A DNA stretch of 14,168 nt, from the NCBI GenBank assembly GCA_900771955.1, contig CAAGPW010000073.1:1-14168 (forward strand), given 5' to 3'. Origin of the DNA: Lachnospiraceae bacterium (GTDB lineage: Bacteria; Bacillota; Clostridia; Lachnospirales; Lachnospiraceae). A program made the translations under genes and the position numbers. Below the pieces are notes generated by a model. It did not search any database and had not been told where the DNA came from. It saw only the letters and a program-made list of their open reading frames with translations. Below, piece after piece: positions 1 to 7,085 of this stretch; the first letter of the stretch is position 1; each line of letters begins with the position of its first letter.

Positions 1-501
1 ATGAAAACCACATTGGTGTTGAGCATGTTTCCGAGCTTTATGGGAATGACGGCGGTGTATCTTCTGATGACCCAGTTCGGACTGATCAACCGGCTCACCG
101 GACTGATCCTTATTTACGCTGCGGGTGCGCCGATGGGATATCTCACGCAGAAAGGTTTCTTTGACACGATCCCGAAAGCGATCGATGAGGCGGCAAAGAT
201 CGATGGCGCGACGAACATGCAAGTGTTCTTAAAGATCAACCTGCCGCTTTCGAGGCCGATCATCGTTTATACGGCACTGACTTCGTTTACCTGGCCATGG
301 AGCGATTTTATCCTGCCGAAACTTCTGTTAAAGGAGAAGGATCTCTACACCGTCGCGGTCGGGCTGATGAGTCTCGATGAGACGGAATTCGCAAGATTTG
401 CGGCGGGAAGCGTATTTATCGCGGTGCCGATCGTTTTACTGTATTTTTGCCTGGTAAAAGATATGGTGGACGGCATGGCATCCGGCGCGGTCAAGGGCTG
501 A
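1..501 (+). CDS. Carbohydrate ABC transporter permease, MalG/CUT1 type (5'-truncated by window edge)
   Basis: This is the C-terminal 166 residues of an inner-membrane permease subunit that would pair with a second permease, a sugar-binding lipoprotein and an ATPase to import an oligosaccharide or sugar. The cytoplasmic EAA loop that docks the ATPase is clear at residues 63-86: EAAKIDGA, then IN-LP-L-RP. Hydrophobic segments lie near residues 4-24, 33-48, 87-108 and 135-152. Family members are about 270-300 residues, so the ATG at base 1 is probably an internal methionine and the true start lies upstream. The tail, ending in SGAVKG, is typical of MalG-like subunits. Substrate cannot be told from this fragment. 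The neighbouring AraC-family remnant fits a sugar-uptake locus, since such regulators often flank CUT1 operons. I am sure of the family and not of the sugar. Confidence 0.93.
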   Translation: MKTTLVLSMFPSFMGMTAVYLLMTQFGLINRLTGLILIYAAGAPMGYLTQKGFFDTIPKAIDEAAKIDGATNMQVFLKINLPLSRPIIVYTALTSFTWPWSDFILPKLLLKEKDLYTVAVGLMSLDETEFARFAAGSVFIAVPIVLLYFCLVKDMVDGMASGAVKG

Positions 502-511
502 CCGGCGCCGG
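482..511 (+). other. GC-rich stem-loop across the permease stop codon
   Basis: Bases 482-493 pair with 499-511 to form a 12-bp stem with one bulged G (504) and a 5-nt loop (AGGGC, 494-498). The permease stop codon TGA (499-501) lies inside the right arm. No T tract follows, so it does not look like a classic intrinsic terminator. It could block 3' exonucleases at the operon end or assist the terminator at 651-700. The pairing is seen directly; the role is inferred. Confidence 0.6.
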
Positions 512-631
512 CGCGGGGAGTGTGGCGCGCTTTCGGAATGCAGTCGGCGTACAGCCGTATTCCCGCAAAAACAGCTCCGCGTAATAGCTTGAGTGGTTAA
601 AACCGCATGAGGACGCGATCTGTATAATTTC
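491..631 (-). pseudogene. Remnant of an AraC-family transcriptional regulator (C-terminal HTH only)
   Basis: Read on the - strand, 631 down to 527 encodes EIIQIASSCGF, then NHSSYYAELF, then LREYGCTPTAFRKR, ending at a stop at 491-493. This is the second helix-turn-helix of AraC/XylS regulators: an I..IA..xGF recognition-helix start, an aromatic pair (YY), then F and G-x-TP-x-x-(F/Y)-R. It satisfies the tail of the family signature position by position. Only about 35 residues of the roughly 100-residue DNA-binding domain remain. Upstream on that strand (above 632) the sequence turns AT-rich and runs into a terminator hairpin, with no first HTH and no plausible start. It is therefore most likely a deletion remnant of a regulator that once sat convergent to the sugar permease. 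A functional micro-protein is less likely. Confidence 0.7.
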
Positions 632-650
632 AGCAGATAAAATAATAAAG

Positions 651-700
651 GAGACCATTTTTCGCTGACTGACAAAGTTATGCGTGGGTGGTCTCTTTTT
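651..700 (+). terminator. Rho-independent terminator-like hairpin downstream of the sugar-transport gene
   Basis: GAGACCA (651-657) pairs with TGGTCTC (689-695), immediately followed by five T's (696-700). A short inner CGC/GCG pair (663-665/682-684) could help close the 31-nt loop. The 7-bp outer stem plus T run on the + strand fits termination of transcripts leaving the permease gene before proS. Confidence 0.55.
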
Positions 701-771
701 GCAAGCTTGCAAGGGTGTAAAGTTCGCGGAGAAGAAGTTACTAAATACAATATGTATTAAAAAATTAACAG

Positions 772-800
772 TTGACGGAAGCGGGATTTTGGTAGAAAAT
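772..800 (+). promoter_or_regulatory. Weak sigma-A promoter candidate for proS
   Basis: TTGACG (772-777) is a good -35. The -10 is poor: TAGAAA at 793-798 (15-bp spacer) or GAAAAT at 795-800 (17-bp spacer). It lies downstream of the terminator at 651-700 and about 70 nt ahead of proS, which is where a proS promoter is expected. Position supports it more than sequence does. Confidence 0.35.
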
Positions 801-866
801 ATAAAGGAGACTATTTATCCGCAAGGAATAAAATAAATTGCGACAGCATTAAGGAGATAAAAAGAA

Positions 867-2306
867 ATGGCAAAAGAAAAGAAACTCGTAGAAGCGATCA
901 CATCCATGGAGGAGGATTTCGCGCAATGGTATACCGACGTTGTGAAAAAAGCGGAACTGATGGACTATTCTTCCGTCAGAGGCTGCATGATCTTTAAGCC
1001 GGCGGGCTATGCCATCTGGGAAAACATCCAGAAGGAACTGGACAGAAGATTTAAAGAGACCGGTGTTGAGAATGTATACATGCCGCTTTTCATTCCGGAA
1101 AGCCTTCTTGAGAAAGAAAAAGATCATGTGGAGGGATTCGCACCGGAGGTTGCATGGGTGACGCAGGGCGGTCTGAATGAACTGCCGGAGCGTCTCTGTG
1201 TCAGACCGACCTCTGAGACACTTTTCTGTGATTTCTATAAAAATATCGTACATTCCTATCGTGATCTGCCAAAGGTTTATAACCAGTGGTGTTCTGTGGT
1301 GCGCTGGGAGAAAGAGACACGTCCGTTCCTCCGCTCAAGAGAGTTTTTGTGGCAGGAAGGCCATACGGCGCATGCAACAGCAGAAGAGGCAAAAGAGAGA
1401 ACCATTCAGATGTTAAATCTCTATGCGGATTTCTGTGAAGAAGTGCTTGCAATTCCGGTTGTCCGTGGACAGAAGACCGAAAAGGAAAAATTTGCAGGAG
1501 CAGAGGCTACTTACACGATCGAAGCACTGATGCATGACGGAAAGGCGCTGCAGTCCGGAACCAGCCACAATTTCGGTGACGGTTTTGCAAAGGCATTTGG
1601 TATTCAGTATACCGATAAGGATAACACATTAAAATATGTATACCAGACCTCCTGGGGCATGACGACACGTCTGATCGGGGCTCTTATCATGGTACATGGT
1701 GATAATGACGGACTGGTACTGCCGCCGCACATCGCACCGGTACAGGCTATGGTTATCCCGATCCAGCAGCATAAGGAAGGCGTTCTTGAAAAGGCAGAGG
1801 AAGTAAGAGAACGTCTCGGCAGGGTATGCCGTGCAAAACTTGATGACTCTGACAAGAGCCCGGGCTGGAAATTCTCCGAGCAGGAGATGCGTGGTATTCC
1901 GGTACGTGTGGAACTGGGACCAAAAGATATCGAGGCAGGAAAGTGCATTGTTGTCCGCAGAGATACCAGAGAAAAAGTCGAGGTCGCACTGGATGAACTT
2001 GAGACAAAAGTGCAGGAAATCTTGGAGACGATCCAGAAAGATATGTATGACCGTGCAAAGAAGCACCGTGATTCACATATCTGGGATGCGCACAACTATG
2101 AAGAATTAAAAGACATTGCGGCAAATAAACCGGGATTTATCCGTGGCATGTGGTGTGGGGACCAGGCATGTGAGGATAAGATCAAAGAGGATCTGGCAGT
2201 AACCTCCAGATGTATGCCGTTTGAAGATCAGGAACAGATATCCGATGTGTGTGTATGCTGTGGGAAGCCGGCACACAAACTGGTATATTGGGGAAAAGCG
2301 TACTAA
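867..2306 (+). CDS. proS: Prolyl-tRNA synthetase, archaeal/eukaryal-like (type 3, ~480 aa)
   Basis: This class II aminoacyl-tRNA synthetase charges tRNA-Pro with proline in the cytoplasm. At 479 residues it has the short architecture without the bacterial editing insertion. Visible elements are the motif 1 region (about 46-62), RPTSE at 113-117, motif 2 at 152-170 (RPFLRSREF, then the histidine-rich turn), GTSH at 231-234, and motif 3 at 264-279 (GMTTRLIGALIMVHGD). The anticodon-binding domain follows (about 290-395). A C-terminal zinc-type domain has Cys430, Cys435, Cys462 and Cys465, and the protein ends in a Tyr (WGKAY), as in this subfamily, where the terminal Tyr sits near the active site. 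The start is set by AAGGAGAT, 8 nt upstream. Product and family are secure. Confidence 0.97.
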   Translation: MAKEKKLVEAITSMEEDFAQWYTDVVKKAELMDYSSVRGCMIFKPAGYAIWENIQKELDRRFKETGVENVYMPLFIPESLLEKEKDHVEGFAPEVAWVTQGGLNELPERLCVRPTSETLFCDFYKNIVHSYRDLPKVYNQWCSVVRWEKETRPFLRSREFLWQEGHTAHATAEEAKERTIQMLNLYADFCEEVLAIPVVRGQKTEKEKFAGAEATYTIEALMHDGKALQSGTSHNFGDGFAKAFGIQYTDKDNTLKYVYQTSWGMTTRLIGALIMVHGDNDGLVLPPHIAPVQAMVIPIQQHKEGVLEKAEEVRERLGRVCRAKLDDSDKSPGWKFSEQEMRGIPVRVELGPKDIEAGKCIVVRRDTREKVEVALDELETKVQEILETIQKDMYDRAKKHRDSHIWDAHNYEELKDIAANKPGFIRGMWCGDQACEDKIKEDLAVTSRCMPFEDQEQISDVCVCCGKPAHKLVYWGKAY

Positions 2307-2314
2307 AGATAAAT

Positions 2315-2335
2315 TTTTTGCGTACTGCGCAAAAA
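2315..2335. repeat. Short inverted repeat between proS and the diguanylate cyclase gene
   Basis: TTTTTGCG (2315-2322) and CGCAAAAA (2328-2335) form a perfect 8-bp inverted repeat around a 5-nt loop (TACTG). The T run sits on the 5' side, so on the + strand this is not a standard terminator. It could be a weak attenuating hairpin or a protein-binding palindrome. Confidence 0.4.
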
Positions 2336-2363
2336 CAGGAGACAGGGTATATGAGGTGATTGC

Positions 2364-5300
2364 ATGGTAGAGAAGTATTACGAGGGGATCATTGAACAGG
2401 TTGCGGGAAAGATCGGCGGACAGGCGGGAAACATGACGCTGGCGCGCTACAGCAATGATTTTTCTATTCGGGAGATCATGATGCCACAGGTCATCTGTGA
2501 AAAAAAGGATGTGTTTATCTGGTCATATGAATTTGAACCGGAAAAAATGTCCGGTCCGTATGAACCTTTCCTGGATCTGATCCATGCTATGTTCGAGGAA
2601 CAGAAAGGACAGTCTTTTGCGGAATTTCTGGAGGCGAATGACATTTATTATCTTCACAGACCGATGTTTGGTTCCTATATGGAGCGTGGAGTCAGCCTGC
2701 GCGAAGAAGAACTGATTTTAGGTGAGATTGAGTATGAGCAGGAATGCATGACCGAGGGCATTCTGCGCATGCTCATTTCTCTATCTGAGAAAAGACCGTG
2801 CCTTATTATTTTAAACAGACTTCAGTTTGCGGCAGGAACTACGATCACACTGCTTGACCGTCTTTTGGAGGAGGAAAAAGCGAAAAATATCGGCGTAGTG
2901 CTTGGCGTAAATGATCTTGTGCATATTCCGGAGCATGTCCTTCCGGTGTGGGAAAGGCTGATGGAACGCCTGAAGGATGAAAATCAGGTGTTTCATATTG
3001 GAACTACGGAGGTCGTGCGCAAAAAACAGCTTTCTGTCGATACGTTTACAAAGGAGGAGTCTTTAAAGAAGATCACGAATCTGGTTCAGATGATGGATTT
3101 TTCACAGGCGCTCTATTATCTTGACGGCGTGAACCGTCAGATCAAGTTTGAAAGCCTGAAGCTTGCGGATGATCTGCACTTCAAGTTGTGGGTACAGTAT
3201 TGCTGGGCGGCAATGTTTTCGATGGATTTGTCCAAGGCGCTTGAGATCTGTGAAGAACTTACAAATCTGAAGACGACATTTTCTTCACATATCCGGATGC
3301 TCTTTTATTATTACCTGACCGGTAACGTTTTCATGTACCAGGGACGGCTGCTTGATGCGGTTGAATATGCAAAAAAGAGTCAGGATTATGCCAAAAAGGC
3401 CGGAAATGAAAAATGGCTTTTCTTAAGTGAGCTGCTTGAAGTGCAGGCCCGCATGTCCGGCTGGTATAATATCTTTTTCTGTGCACAGAATGTGGACATC
3501 AGTGATGAACTGATTGAAAAGCTGATCCAGTACAATTACAAGAACCATCTTGCCTATATCTATGTCTATGCCTATGATAACAAGCCGGAGATCGTGGCGC
3601 GGGCCTATAAGTCCGAATCACAGCTCCTTTATTTCAGCAAGGGTGTTGCACTTGCAAAGGAGATTGGAAATGAAGAACTGGTCTGCAGCGCTTATCAGAA
3701 GAATATCATGCTTGCGTCCACAAACGGCATGTATGAAATCTCCATTCTGTATTCGGTGCGGACGTTTGAATCCATGAAGAATAAGAATTCTCTGAAGGCA
3801 GGGCGTATTTACAGCGGGCTTGGCTACAATTTAAGTGCACTCGGCAAGACAAAGGAGGCGGTCGGTTACTTTAAGGAGGCAATTCATATCTTTTATGAAC
3901 TGCGCCTGCCGGAGGATATTGCAGAAGTATTTTACAATATGTCCTTAAACTGCATTCAGATGCGGGATTACAGACAGGCGATCGAGTATCTGACGCTCTG
4001 CATGAAGACGATCGAAAAGCTGCAGCTCAACAGTCTGCGCGTCTGCAACATTTCAAAACTGTACGGTATTTTGGCACTGTGCAGTGCACTGACGGGAAAC
4101 CGGTTCAACTGTGAGCGCTATCTGTTAAGCTGCAAACAGTTTCTGAATTATGTTCTGGAGAAAGAAGATACGGACGAGATCGGAAGCATCCATGATTATG
4201 CAAACTGTGACGATGACATGTTCTTATACTATTTTTCACAGGCATTACTGGATGTTATGGAAGAAAATAAAGCAGCAGCGGCAAGGGATTATGAGACCGC
4301 GGAGCGCCATCTGCGTCAGGCGGAGGGAAACCAGTTCTTCTGTTACCGTCTGTTCCGGGAGAGCAGGATTCAGTTTTACCAGTCGGTGGGACGGCTGGAA
4401 CTTCGGGATAATGAGCGTGAACTCTTAAAACAGTATGATGAGACTGAAAAACGGATCGATCTCGAGGAAAGCTTAAAGGTGCTTGAGCATGTCGGATTAA
4501 AGCAGGATGCGAGCGGAGAGATTCCCATGCACAAGATCAATGAACTGATCGGGCAGGAGGGCATTTACCGTGCATATCAGCAGAAAAAGCGTCAGATGGA
4601 TTTTATTTCCGTATGGCAGAAGCTGATCGACGTGACGGATGTGTCGGCAAAGACGATGATGGAGACGGTTATGAAGACATTTCTGTACCATTTTTCGGTG
4701 GATAAGGCACTTTATATCCGTTATCAGGATGGAAAAGCGCAGATCCTTTTTAACAATACGGAGGAAAAGATCACGGCGGAACGGCAGCGGTTCCTTGCAA
4801 AATGCTTCGAGGAGGACCCACGTGGCTTTGCGGTATCCAAGATCAGCAGTAACTATTCGGCACATCTGAATATCATTTCGCTGTTCGGGGAAGATAATGT
4901 CTGTTCCATGGTTGCGGTTCCGTTTATGAACAACGGAAAGCCGGAGAGCATATTGATCGCTTATGTGCTGATGAAGGACAACTGGCATTCTTCGGTCAAT
5001 CGCTATATGCTTGATGAGGATGATCTGCGGGTATATGAACTGCTGTTCCGTGAGGTACAGTATTCCTTAAACAGACTGGATGCCTACGAAAAAGTATATG
5101 AAATGAATACGAAGCTCTATCAGTCGGCGATCACGGATCAGCTTACCGGTATCTATAACCGCAAGGGCTTTTACATGCGCATTGAAGAGATCATGAAACA
5201 GCTTGCGGAGAAAAAGCAGAAAAAAAGTTTTGCACTGATGTTTATTGATTTGGATAACTTTAAGGGGTATAATGATACTTTCGGACATGATGTCGGTGAT

Positions 5301-5663
5301 CTGATCTTAAGGGAGATGGCTGGAATCTTCCGTGAAGTCTGCGGCAGGGAAGGATTTGTTTCACGATACGGCGGAGATGAGTTTATCGTGTTTATTAAGA
5401 ACAACAGGAAGCAGACACTTGAGAAAAAGGCGAAGCAGATTTACGAAAAGATCGCGGAGCGTAATGGATTTAAAGAGGAGATCGAGCATGATCTCGGAAG
5501 AAACATCACGCTGCCGCAGGATAAAAAGATTTCCTGCTCGATCGGAATCGCAGGATCGGATGAAGTGCAAAGCGAGGAAGATATCAACAGCCTGATCAAG
5601 CAGGCAGATGATCTGTTATATCAGATCAAGACGACATCCAAAGGACGGTATATATTTATGTAG
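2364..5663 (+). CDS. Large TPR-GAF-GGDEF protein (diguanylate cyclase) with degenerate NTPase-like N-terminus
   Basis: The C-terminal domain should make cyclic di-GMP. It has DQLTGIYNR at 925-933, FIDLDNFKGYND at 960-971 with metal-binding Asp962, and RYGGDEF with GGDEF at 1003-1007. The RxxD inhibitory site is absent (the equivalent residues read GREG), so product feedback through that site is unlikely. Before it come a GAF-like region (about 743-900) and helical TPR-type repeats (about 230-720; the clearest are 477-560). The N-terminal 220 residues resemble the AAA_16/STAND fold of MalT-like regulators: LIILNRLQFA at 147-156 matches the Walker B/'DDLQWAD' strand, but with Asn151 for an acidic residue and no P-loop upstream. 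No signal peptide or membrane segment is seen, so it is probably cytosolic. SD AGGTGA lies at 2354-2359. It is co-directional with cca, whose SD overlaps this stop codon. The input signal is unknown. Confidence 0.88.
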   Translation: MVEKYYEGIIEQVAGKIGGQAGNMTLARYSNDFSIREIMMPQVICEKKDVFIWSYEFEPEKMSGPYEPFLDLIHAMFEEQKGQSFAEFLEANDIYYLHRPMFGSYMERGVSLREEELILGEIEYEQECMTEGILRMLISLSEKRPCLIILNRLQFAAGTTITLLDRLLEEEKAKNIGVVLGVNDLVHIPEHVLPVWERLMERLKDENQVFHIGTTEVVRKKQLSVDTFTKEESLKKITNLVQMMDFSQALYYLDGVNRQIKFESLKLADDLHFKLWVQYCWAAMFSMDLSKALEICEELTNLKTTFSSHIRMLFYYYLTGNVFMYQGRLLDAVEYAKKSQDYAKKAGNEKWLFLSELLEVQARMSGWYNIFFCAQNVDISDELIEKLIQYNYKNHLAYIYVYAYDNKPEIVARAYKSESQLLYFSKGVALAKEIGNEELVCSAYQKNIMLASTNGMYEISILYSVRTFESMKNKNSLKAGRIYSGLGYNLSALGKTKEAVGYFKEAIHIFYELRLPEDIAEVFYNMSLNCIQMRDYRQAIEYLTLCMKTIEKLQLNSLRVCNISKLYGILALCSALTGNRFNCERYLLSCKQFLNYVLEKEDTDEIGSIHDYANCDDDMFLYYFSQALLDVMEENKAAAARDYETAERHLRQAEGNQFFCYRLFRESRIQFYQSVGRLELRDNERELLKQYDETEKRIDLEESLKVLEHVGLKQDASGEIPMHKINELIGQEGIYRAYQQKKRQMDFISVWQKLIDVTDVSAKTMMETVMKTFLYHFSVDKALYIRYQDGKAQILFNNTEEKITAERQRFLAKCFEEDPRGFAVSKISSNYSAHLNIISLFGEDNVCSMVAVPFMNNGKPESILIAYVLMKDNWHSSVNRYMLDEDDLRVYELLFREVQYSLNRLDAYEKVYEMNTKLYQSAITDQLTGIYNRKGFYMRIEEIMKQLAEKKQKKSFALMFIDLDNFKGYNDTFGHDVGDLILREMAGIFREVCGREGFVSRYGGDEFIVFIKNNRKQTLEKKAKQIYEKIAERNGFKEEIEHDLGRNITLPQDKKISCSIGIAGSDEVQSEEDINSLIKQADDLLYQIKTTSKGRYIFM

Positions 5664-5672
5664 GAGGCGGGC

Positions 5673-7007
5673 ATGCAGATTCAGTTACCGGAAAAAGTCA
5701 GCAAAATCATAGGGCACCTGACAGAGGCAGGCTTTGAAGCATATGCAGTTGGAGGCTGTGTGCGTGACACGCTGCTCGGACGGACACCGGGGGACTGGGA
5801 TATCACGACTTCTGCAAAGCCCACACAGGTCAAAAAACTGTTCGGTCGTACGATCGACACCGGGATACTGCACGGTACGGTAACGGTCATGCTCGGCAAG
5901 GAGGGGTTTGAAGTCACAACTTACCGTATTGACGGGGAATATGAGGATGCAAGACATCCGAAGAGTGTCGTTTATACGGCGAATCTGCTTGAAGACCTGA
6001 AGCGGCGTGATTTTACGATCAATGCGATGGCATACAATGAGACAGAAGGACTGATCGATGCATTTGACGGGATTGCCGATCTCAAAAAGGGGATCATCCG
6101 CTGCGTGGGAGATCCAATGGATCGCTTCGGGGAGGACGCTTTACGAATGCTGCGTGCCGTGCGCTTTGCGGCGCAGCTTGGATTTGCGATCAAACCGGAG
6201 ACCAGACAGGCGATCATGGCACTTGCACCGAATCTTTCAAAGATCAGTGCGGAGCGTATTCAGACAGAACTGGTAAAGCTTGTGGTTTCTGCACATCCGG
6301 AGGAGCTTAGGACAGTGTATGAGACCGGGATCTCAAAGGTGATCCTGCCGGAGCTTGACGCGATGATGGAGGAAGAACAGAAAAATCCGCATCACTGTTA
6401 TACGGTGGGCGAGCATACGATCCATGCAATGTGTGCGATCGAACCGGATAAGGTCTTACGTCTTACGATGCTGTTTCATGATGTGGCAAAACCGGTCTGC
6501 CGGACGGTGGACGAAAAAGGGATTTATCACTATTACGGACATCCTGCAAAGGGAGCACAGATGGCACATGCCATTTTCCGCAGGCTGAAATTTGACTGCG
6601 ACACAATGGAGCGTGTGTGCCGCCTGATCACCTGGCATGACGACAATCCTCCGCTTCAGGAAGCAGCTGTCCGCCGGGCGATAAACCGCGCGGGTATGGA
6701 TCAGTATCCGGCGCTTTTTAAGGTAAAGCGGGCGGATATTATGGCAAAGAGCAGAGCGGGACGGGAAGAAAAGCTTGCCTATGTGGATGCCTACGAGCGT
6801 ATGTATGAAGAGATCCTGAAAAGGGGAGACTGTCTGACGTTAAGGGAACTTGCGGTTACAGGAAAAGACCTGATTGCTTTGGGGATAAAACCGGGGAAAC
6901 AGATCGGTGATATTTTGAACCGGCTTCTTGAACTGGTCTTAGAGGAACCGGAGAAGAATACAAAAGAATATTTAATGAGTTATACTTTAAAGAACCTGTT
7001 CATATGA
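5673..7007 (+). CDS. cca: CCA tRNA nucleotidyltransferase with HD domain
   Basis: This template-independent polymerase adds or repairs the 3' CCA end of tRNAs (class II nucleotidyltransferase fold). It has the signature GGCVRD (27-32), followed by the catalytic DxD at Asp41 and Asp43 (GDWDI), the RRDFTINAM motif (111-119), and the nucleotide-selecting ED-x-x-R motif at 154-158 with the RMLRAVRF helix. An HD hydrolase-like domain is centred on His269-Asp270 (LFHDVAKP). At 444 residues it is normal for Firmicute CCA enzymes carrying an HD domain. Whether it adds CCA, or only CC or A in a two-enzyme species, cannot be settled without the rest of the genome. The start is fixed by AGGAGG, which overlaps the TAG stop of the upstream gene, so the two are probably translated from one mRNA. 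Confidence 0.95.
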   Translation: MQIQLPEKVSKIIGHLTEAGFEAYAVGGCVRDTLLGRTPGDWDITTSAKPTQVKKLFGRTIDTGILHGTVTVMLGKEGFEVTTYRIDGEYEDARHPKSVVYTANLLEDLKRRDFTINAMAYNETEGLIDAFDGIADLKKGIIRCVGDPMDRFGEDALRMLRAVRFAAQLGFAIKPETRQAIMALAPNLSKISAERIQTELVKLVVSAHPEELRTVYETGISKVILPELDAMMEEEQKNPHHCYTVGEHTIHAMCAIEPDKVLRLTMLFHDVAKPVCRTVDEKGIYHYYGHPAKGAQMAHAIFRRLKFDCDTMERVCRLITWHDDNPPLQEAAVRRAINRAGMDQYPALFKVKRADIMAKSRAGREEKLAYVDAYERMYEEILKRGDCLTLRELAVTGKDLIALGIKPGKQIGDILNRLLELVLEEPEKNTKEYLMSYTLKNLFI

Positions 7008-7008
7008 T
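6982..7008 (+). promoter_or_regulatory. Mother-cell (sigma-E/sigma-K type) promoter candidate for the CotS-like gene
   Basis: ATACT (6982-6986), a 14-bp spacer, then CATATGAT (7001-7008). The -10 continues as CATATGATA, a full match to the sigma-K pattern CATAnnnTA and a partial match to the sigma-E pattern CATACAnT. The -35 fits sigma-E (kmATATT) moderately, and its AC lies 15 nt from the -10, one short of the usual sigma-K spacing. The -10 overlaps the cca stop codon. It would drive the coat-like gene starting near 7068. B. subtilis cotS is a late mother-cell gene, which agrees. Confidence 0.45.
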
Positions 7009-7027
7009 AGAAAGAAAACAAATCCAC

Positions 7028-7085
7028 CCTTTCCATGAACACATGAAAAAAGGGACAGGATGAACATATGGAGGGGTTCTTTTTG
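7028..7085 (+). terminator. Possible terminator/leader hairpin between cca and the CotS-like gene
   Basis: CCTTTCCAT (7028-7036) can pair with ATGGAGGGG (7068-7076; two G-U pairs), followed by TTCTTTTTG. The right arm contains both the ATG start and the GGAGGGG that would serve a TTG start at 7083. It could therefore end cca transcripts or mask translation starts. The 31-nt loop makes it weak. Confidence 0.3.

Larger units (their letters stand above)
645..816 (+). repeat. Near-identical 16-nt block at 645-660 and 801-816
   Basis: ATAAAGGAGACCATTT (645-660) recurs as ATAAAGGAGACTATTT (801-816), 15 of 16 identical and 156 bp apart. Both contain AAAGGAG, which resembles a ribosome binding site, but neither is followed by a sensible reading frame. 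They may be vestiges of a duplicated gene leader, or chance similarity in AT-rich DNA. Confidence 0.4.
502..866. other. Intergenic gap between the permease gene and proS
   Basis: This 365-nt stretch has no intact gene. In order it holds the right arm of the stem-loop at the permease stop, the AraC-like fossil on the - strand (to 631), an intrinsic terminator (651-700), an AT-rich stretch with promoter-like elements (about 740-800), a second copy of a 16-nt block (801-816), and the proS ribosome binding site AAGGAGAT at 851-858. There is no T-box signature (AGGGTGGNACCGCG) ahead of proS. Confidence 0.6.

Noticed and set aside
502..866. T-box leader ahead of proS
   Set aside because: No AGGGTGGNACCGCG motif and no antiterminator pairing; the hairpin at 651-700 is explained as a plain terminator.
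1604..2124. Overlapping long - strand frames opposite proS
   Set aside because: Composition is Ser/Cys/Leu-rich and unrelated to any family, while proS motifs run through the whole region.
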